From assembly GCF_030272615.1 (NCBI RefSeq), contig NC_081411.1:152387971-152447970 (forward strand): a stretch of DNA of 60,000 nucleotides, in the 5' to 3' direction. Each line of letters starts with the position of its first letter. Position 1 is the stretch's first letter. The translations under genes and the position numbers were made by a program. Origin of the DNA: Cryptomeria japonica (Eukaryota > Streptophyta > Pinopsida > Cupressales > Cupressaceae). This document shows positions 56,059 through 60,000 of this stretch, one piece after another. The notes under the pieces are model-generated. The model made no database searches, was not told the DNA's origin, and was given only the letters and a program-made list of their open reading frames with translations.

Positions 56059-57267
56059 TCAATTCTCTACAAAAGGGGTAGAAACCCCTAATATGTCTCT
56101 GAGGTACTCAAATGATTCTTTAGGCAAAGGTTTAGTGAAAATGTTTGCAATCTGCTCTTTAGTGTTCACATAAACCAATCTAACTTCATTTGCTTTCACC
56201 TCCTTCAAAAAGTTATACTTGATAGATATGTGCTTTGTCTTAGAGTGAAATACTGGTTTATTTGATATGTCTATAGCAGCAAAGTTATCATAGTGAATAA
56301 CTATCGGTCCAATGCAATGCACTTTTATGTCCTTCAACATTTGTTTCATCCATAGAACTTGTGTACAGTTAGTAGCAATAGCAGCATACTCGGCTTCAGC
56401 AGTAAATAAAGAAGTACATGATTGTTTCTTGTTGATCCATGAAATAAATTTCTTTCCAAGAAAGAAAGCTCCACCGGAAGTACTTTTTTGGTCATCAACA
56501 TCACCTGCCCAATCTGCATTTGTATATGCACATAAAGTAAATTCATCATCCTTAGGGTGCCACAAACCATATTCAGATGTACCTTGCAAGTATCTAAAAA
56601 TTCTTTTCACCGCACTCTCATGATTTTCTCTAAGATCACTTTGATATCTTGATGCAATGCAAACAACATTCATTATATCAGGCCTAGTCTGAGTCAAATA
56701 TAGCATACCTCCAATCATAGACTTGTATCTTGTAGGATTTACCGGTGTAGATTCATCTTTCCTTGTCAATTTCTCACTTGTAACCATAGGAGTACTTACC
56801 AATTTAGAATCTTCCATACCAAATTTCTTCAACAATTCCCTAGCATACTTAGTTTGACAGATGAAAATACCTTTATCAGTCTGAGTAATTTGCAAACCTA
56901 AGAAAAATTTCATTTCCCCAATCATAGACATTTCAAATTCATTCTCCATATTGTTAGAAAAATCCATGCACAACTTATCTTCACCTCCAAAAATGATGTC
57001 ATCAACAAAGACCTCAATAATCAGTATATCATCATCAGTGACTATATAATATAAATTATTGTCAGCATTACCTTTAGTGAAACCAAGCTTCAAAAGATAT
57101 TTATCTAACCTTTCATACCAAGCTCTAGGTGCATGTTTCAATCCATATAAAGCTTTATTTAACCTGCAAACCATGTTTTTATCATCTAAAAGTGAAAAAC
57201 CATCATGTTGCTCAATATAAACTTCCTCATCGAGATCCCCATTCAGAAAATCACACTTATCATCCAT
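56059..57267 (-). CDS. Element J reverse transcriptase and RNase H, open 402-residue frame
   Basis: The longest intact pol piece in the window. [38 protein letters not shown], active site [37 protein letters not shown]. RNase [17 protein letters not shown] (Asn before the usual Asp pair), [32 protein letters not shown], and the copia end [15 protein letters not shown]. Ends at a normal stop just before the 3' non-coding region. The upstream frame joins by a one-base change in an A-run near 57286-57291. It copies element RNA into DNA and removes the RNA strand. Confidence 0.9.
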   Translation of the reverse strand: MDDKCDFLNGDLDEEVYIEQHDGFSLLDDKNMVCRLNKALYGLKHAPRAWYERLDKYLLKLGFTKGNADNNLYYIVTDDDILIIEVFVDDIIFGGEDKLCMDFSNNMENEFEMSMIGEMKFFLGLQITQTDKGIFICQTKYARELLKKFGMEDSKLVSTPMVTSEKLTRKDESTPVNPTRYKSMIGGMLYLTQTRPDIMNVVCIASRYQSDLRENHESAVKRIFRYLQGTSEYGLWHPKDDEFTLCAYTNADWAGDVDDQKSTSGGAFFLGKKFISWINKKQSCTSLFTAEAEYAAIATNCTQVLWMKQMLKDIKVHCIGPIVIHYDNFAAIDISNKPVFHSKTKHISIKYNFLKEVKANEVRLVYVNTKEQIANIFTKPLPKESFEYLRDILGVSTPFVEN

Positions 57268-58600
57268 CTAATAAACCTTGTAGTTTTTTATGTGCAGCAT
57301 AGGAAACAAATAATCTTACAGCTTCAATCCTAGCTACAGGTGCAAAATTTTTACCATAATCAATTCCTTCCTTCTGAGAATATCCTTTACAAACCAATCT
57401 ATCTTTATTCCTTACAACTTGTCCATCTTCATTTAATTTATTCCTAAAAACCCATCTAGTTCCAATAATATTCTTATTTTTAGGCCGGGGAACTAAAATC
57501 CATGTGTTATTCTTCTCTATCTGATCTAATTCTTCTTCCATAGCTTTCATCCAATATTCATCTTTACATGCTTCAATTATTGATATCGGTTCAACTTGAG
57601 AAATTAAACATACCTCATTACCTGCCAATCTCCTTCTTGTCATCACTCCATTGTTTTCATCCCCAATGATTTGATCTTCTGAATGATTCAACCTTACATA
57701 CCTAGGAGTCTTTTGATTCTTTGTTCCTCTTTCCGGTTCTTCAGTTACTATTGAATTTTTTGATACTAGCGGAGTAACTGGTTCAACATTTTGTTCTAGT
57801 AAAGGTATTAATGGTTTAGTTATGATCATTTCCACTTCCAATTCTTTCTCATAAACTTTGATTTGACTTTTCTTCAGCTCATCCACCTTGACATTAGCAC
57901 TCTCCATAATTCTCTGCAATATCTTGTTATAACATCTATATGCTTTTCTTTCATTAGAATAACCAAGAAATTTTCCTTCATCACATCTATGATCAAATTT
58001 GCCAATGAAATCATCCCTCGTGATATAACATTTACTTCCAATGATTCTGAAATACTTAACTATAGGTGTATTGCCAAACCATAATTTATAAGGTGTCTTG
58101 TCAGTTTCTCCTTTTATATGTACTATGTTGAATGTATAAATCATTGTGCTCACTGCTTCTCTCCAGTAGATATTGGGTAGATTAGCTTCCATCATCATGG
58201 TTCTAGCAGAATCCAAGATAGTTATGTTCTTTCTTTCCACAACTCCATTTTGTTGAGGTCTCCGGGGAGAAAAAAATTATCTCCTTATGCCATGCTTCTC
58301 ACAAAAGTTATTAAACTCATCGGATGTGAATTCTCTACCATGATCTAACCTTAAACACTTAATCTTCAATCTTGTCTCAGTTTCAACTTTAGCTTTAAAG
58401 ATTTTAAACTTTTCAAAATCCTCGGATTTCTCCCTTAGAAAAGTAACCCACATCATTCTAGAATAATCATCAATTATTAGCATAAAATATCTATCACCTT
58501 GAAAACTTTTAATTCTTGCAGGGTCACACAAATCAGTGGAAATATGATCAAGAACATCATTAGATTTGTCTTGTATATTCTTAAAAGTAGTTCTGACCTA
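57260..58600 (-). pseudogene. Element J integrase and RT N-terminus, one stop and one frameshift
   Basis: 58277-58531: GDRYFMLIIDDYSRMMWVTF (first Asp) and RLDHGREFTS (second Asp kept; usual GG is GR). One TAA at 58277-58279, then the same frame continues: [12 protein letters not shown] (Glu), [33 protein letters not shown] and [16 protein letters not shown], a variable linker, then RT start [20 protein letters not shown] and [18 protein letters not shown]. Closed near 57260 by the frameshift. All three catalytic acids are present, unlike element A. Confidence 0.88.
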
Positions 58601-59005
58601 TTTTCCCATTTGACATTCTTTCAATACCGGATTATAGGGCTTCACAATTTTAGGTATATCTCTAGCTGCCTTAGTTGAACTAACCTTTACCATGCAATCA
58701 AAATTCACATGACATAGCCTTTATGCCATAGCCAACTCTCATCAATTTGTGCAATCAAACATGTCTTCTCACTAGAATTCAAATGAAATATATTACCTTT
58801 TGTCTAAGTACCAGTTGCAATCTCCAATCCAAATCTATTAATGATTTTGCATTTTCCATCCTTGAATTGTAATTGAAATCCCTTATCCACCAATTGTCCT
58901 ACACTCAAAAGATTGTTCCTTAAACCTTCAACATAATAAACATTACCAATATTATGCTTACCATCTAATGATATAGTTCATTTTCCTTTGATCAAACATG
59001 CTTTG
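58601..59005 (-). pseudogene. Element J GAG-pre-integrase and protease-linker remnant
   Basis: Sequence parallels 4090-4450 of element A (minus-strand LRNNLLSVGQLVDKGF-type region near 58880-58930, then CQMG-type zinc residues near 58600). Stops break it. Cut at 59005/59006 by LTR K within the position that in A reads through GKCTIL/RLIK. Confidence 0.7.
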
Positions 59006-60000
59006 TATTAGGACCCAGAGCCAACTGAGAGGGGGGAGGGGGGGTGAATCAGTTGTCTACTAATTTCAATCCAATACTAACTTAACCAAACTTAATGCAT
59101 AATATCGGTAAACCAAAATTTATGTCGGTTAACAGTTAATTGCAGTACCGGTAAAGTTTAATGCATCAAACAAAAAGACAAATAACATCCACAACACATG
59201 ACACAGATATTTGTGCGTTGAAACCCTGTAAGGAGAAAAACCATGGTGGGAAACCTTACCCATAATCAGATGATACTACTACACATAGTATGTGTGTACA
59301 ATATTCTGCACATGCAAAAAGGCCAACTACCTAGAGCTCACTGCTCAATCACAAAATGGGAGTCACACTGACTACAATTGGATGGTTAAATCCAATGATA
59401 ATGTACTGCTCAAAATAGCATCTTCATATGTTGGATTCAGTACCGGTTAAGCTTTGTTTTGCCTTCTTCAAACCTTCCTTGAATCTTGAATGATGTCTGC
59501 AAGTATAGCTCTGCTTATATTCACATATACCAAAATACCTTATGCTCTACCACTTATTACATTCCATTTTCTATGTTAATCTCACAAATGAGATCTTACA
59601 TATATACCAAAACCTAAGACCAAATGTGTAGGTCGGCTCACTAAAGATATTACAATAAAATCAATTACAAATGAATCAATATGTGATGCATTATGTCAAC
59701 TCAATGCATTTACAATAATAACAAATCATCTCCATAACATGTCGTGCTGATCTGGAATAGATAATGCTTGTCGGTGCATAACCTAGACCTATTTGTCGGT
59801 AACAACAAATATGCAAACTCGATTAGACCAATAATCAAATCACCAAAACAAAGTGTCCAAACAATGTCTTCCACATAACCAAGTAATCTCCAAGTCATTC
59901 TTAGTATCAGTGAACAATATAACCTGTCAATGAACCTGATACTGGTGACTGTGCATAAGTCACTGAACATGTCGGTGAACATAACCAAGGATCTCCAAGT
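59006..60000 (-). repeat. LTR K (element A family), right part outside window
   Basis: Closely matches the element A LTRs: TATTAGGACCCAGAG (TG changed to TA), G-runs before TGAATCAGTTGTCTA, AAACCATGGTGGGAAA, CTAAGACCAAATGTGTAGGTCGG. About 995 bases are visible, near the full length. Whether a whole element or a solo LTR follows cannot be told. It is inserted in element J. Confidence 0.9.

Larger units (their letters stand above)
54438..60000 (-). mobile_element. Element J: Ty1/copia retrotransposon, runs off the window
   Basis: Minus strand. 3' LTR 54438-55685, PPT 55686-55697, RNase H to GAG-pre-integrase 56059-59005. It is interrupted at 59006 by LTR K; gag, PBS and 5' LTR are outside the window. 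Possible left duplication GTGTT at 54433-54437, unconfirmed. Related to element A in sequence but better preserved in RT and RNase H. Confidence 0.9.

Overview
This window looks like intergenic DNA of a large-genome seed plant. It is AT-rich, I found no host gene, tRNA or rRNA in it, and nearly all of it is LTR retrotransposon. A gymnosperm such as a conifer seems likely from the style of the elements, but the sequence alone does not prove it. Element boundaries rest on LTR pairs ending TG...CA, 5-bp target-site duplications (TSDs), primer-binding sites (PBS) and polypurine tracts (PPT). Letters A-K are my own working names, not database names.

Layout. (1) 1-7173: a 3'-incomplete LTR of family B (1-56, 6829-7173), split by complete minus-strand Ty1/copia element A (57-6823, TSD ATCAA). 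(2) 7174-9375: 3' part of a plus-strand Ty3/gypsy-like element with a probable 3' LTR. (3) 9376-about 53985: gypsy remnant F (plus strand), whose gag zinc-knuckle codons are split by LTR-like insertion G (9975-51860, TSD ACCAT). G was hit twice: by minus-strand copia D (10483-26279, TSD ATGTA) and by plus-strand element C (26589-51607, TSD AAGGA). D's left LTR holds plus-strand element E (10667-17563, TSD GACTG). C's 3' LTR holds minus-strand gypsy H (33161-51087, TSD GTTTA/GTTTC). H holds minus-strand copia B (39376-45651, TSD TTTTC). The deepest path is F>G>C>H>B. (4) 54438-60000: minus-strand copia J, running off the window and itself split at 59006 by an A-type LTR (K).

A, B, D and J carry recognisable Gag, protease, integrase, reverse transcriptase and RNase H, all with stops or frameshifts; J has the best-preserved RT-RNase H. 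The most unusual content is E and C. They have copia-type LTRs, initiator-tRNA PBS and PPT, yet encode no protease, integrase or RT. Each carries ORF1 (coiled coil plus four zinc knuckles) and a large ORF2 that I do not recognise. In E, ORF2 is 1063 codons with no frameshift, only six nonsense codons, each explicable by one C-to-T change. C carries a diverged but collinear ORF2, so the protein seems to be a genuine component of a non-autonomous lineage. A block of about 29 bp ending at the PPT is shared almost unchanged by A, D, J, E and C, which suggests E and C used the machinery of A/D/J-like elements.

The PPT in these five elements, and separately in B, lies between inverted-repeat arms, one inside the LTR and one in the internal region. 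H is another non-autonomous element: a gypsy with gag-like and Pro/Ser/Lys-rich coding sequence, no pol, and a rearranged 5' LTR containing an inverted LTR copy.
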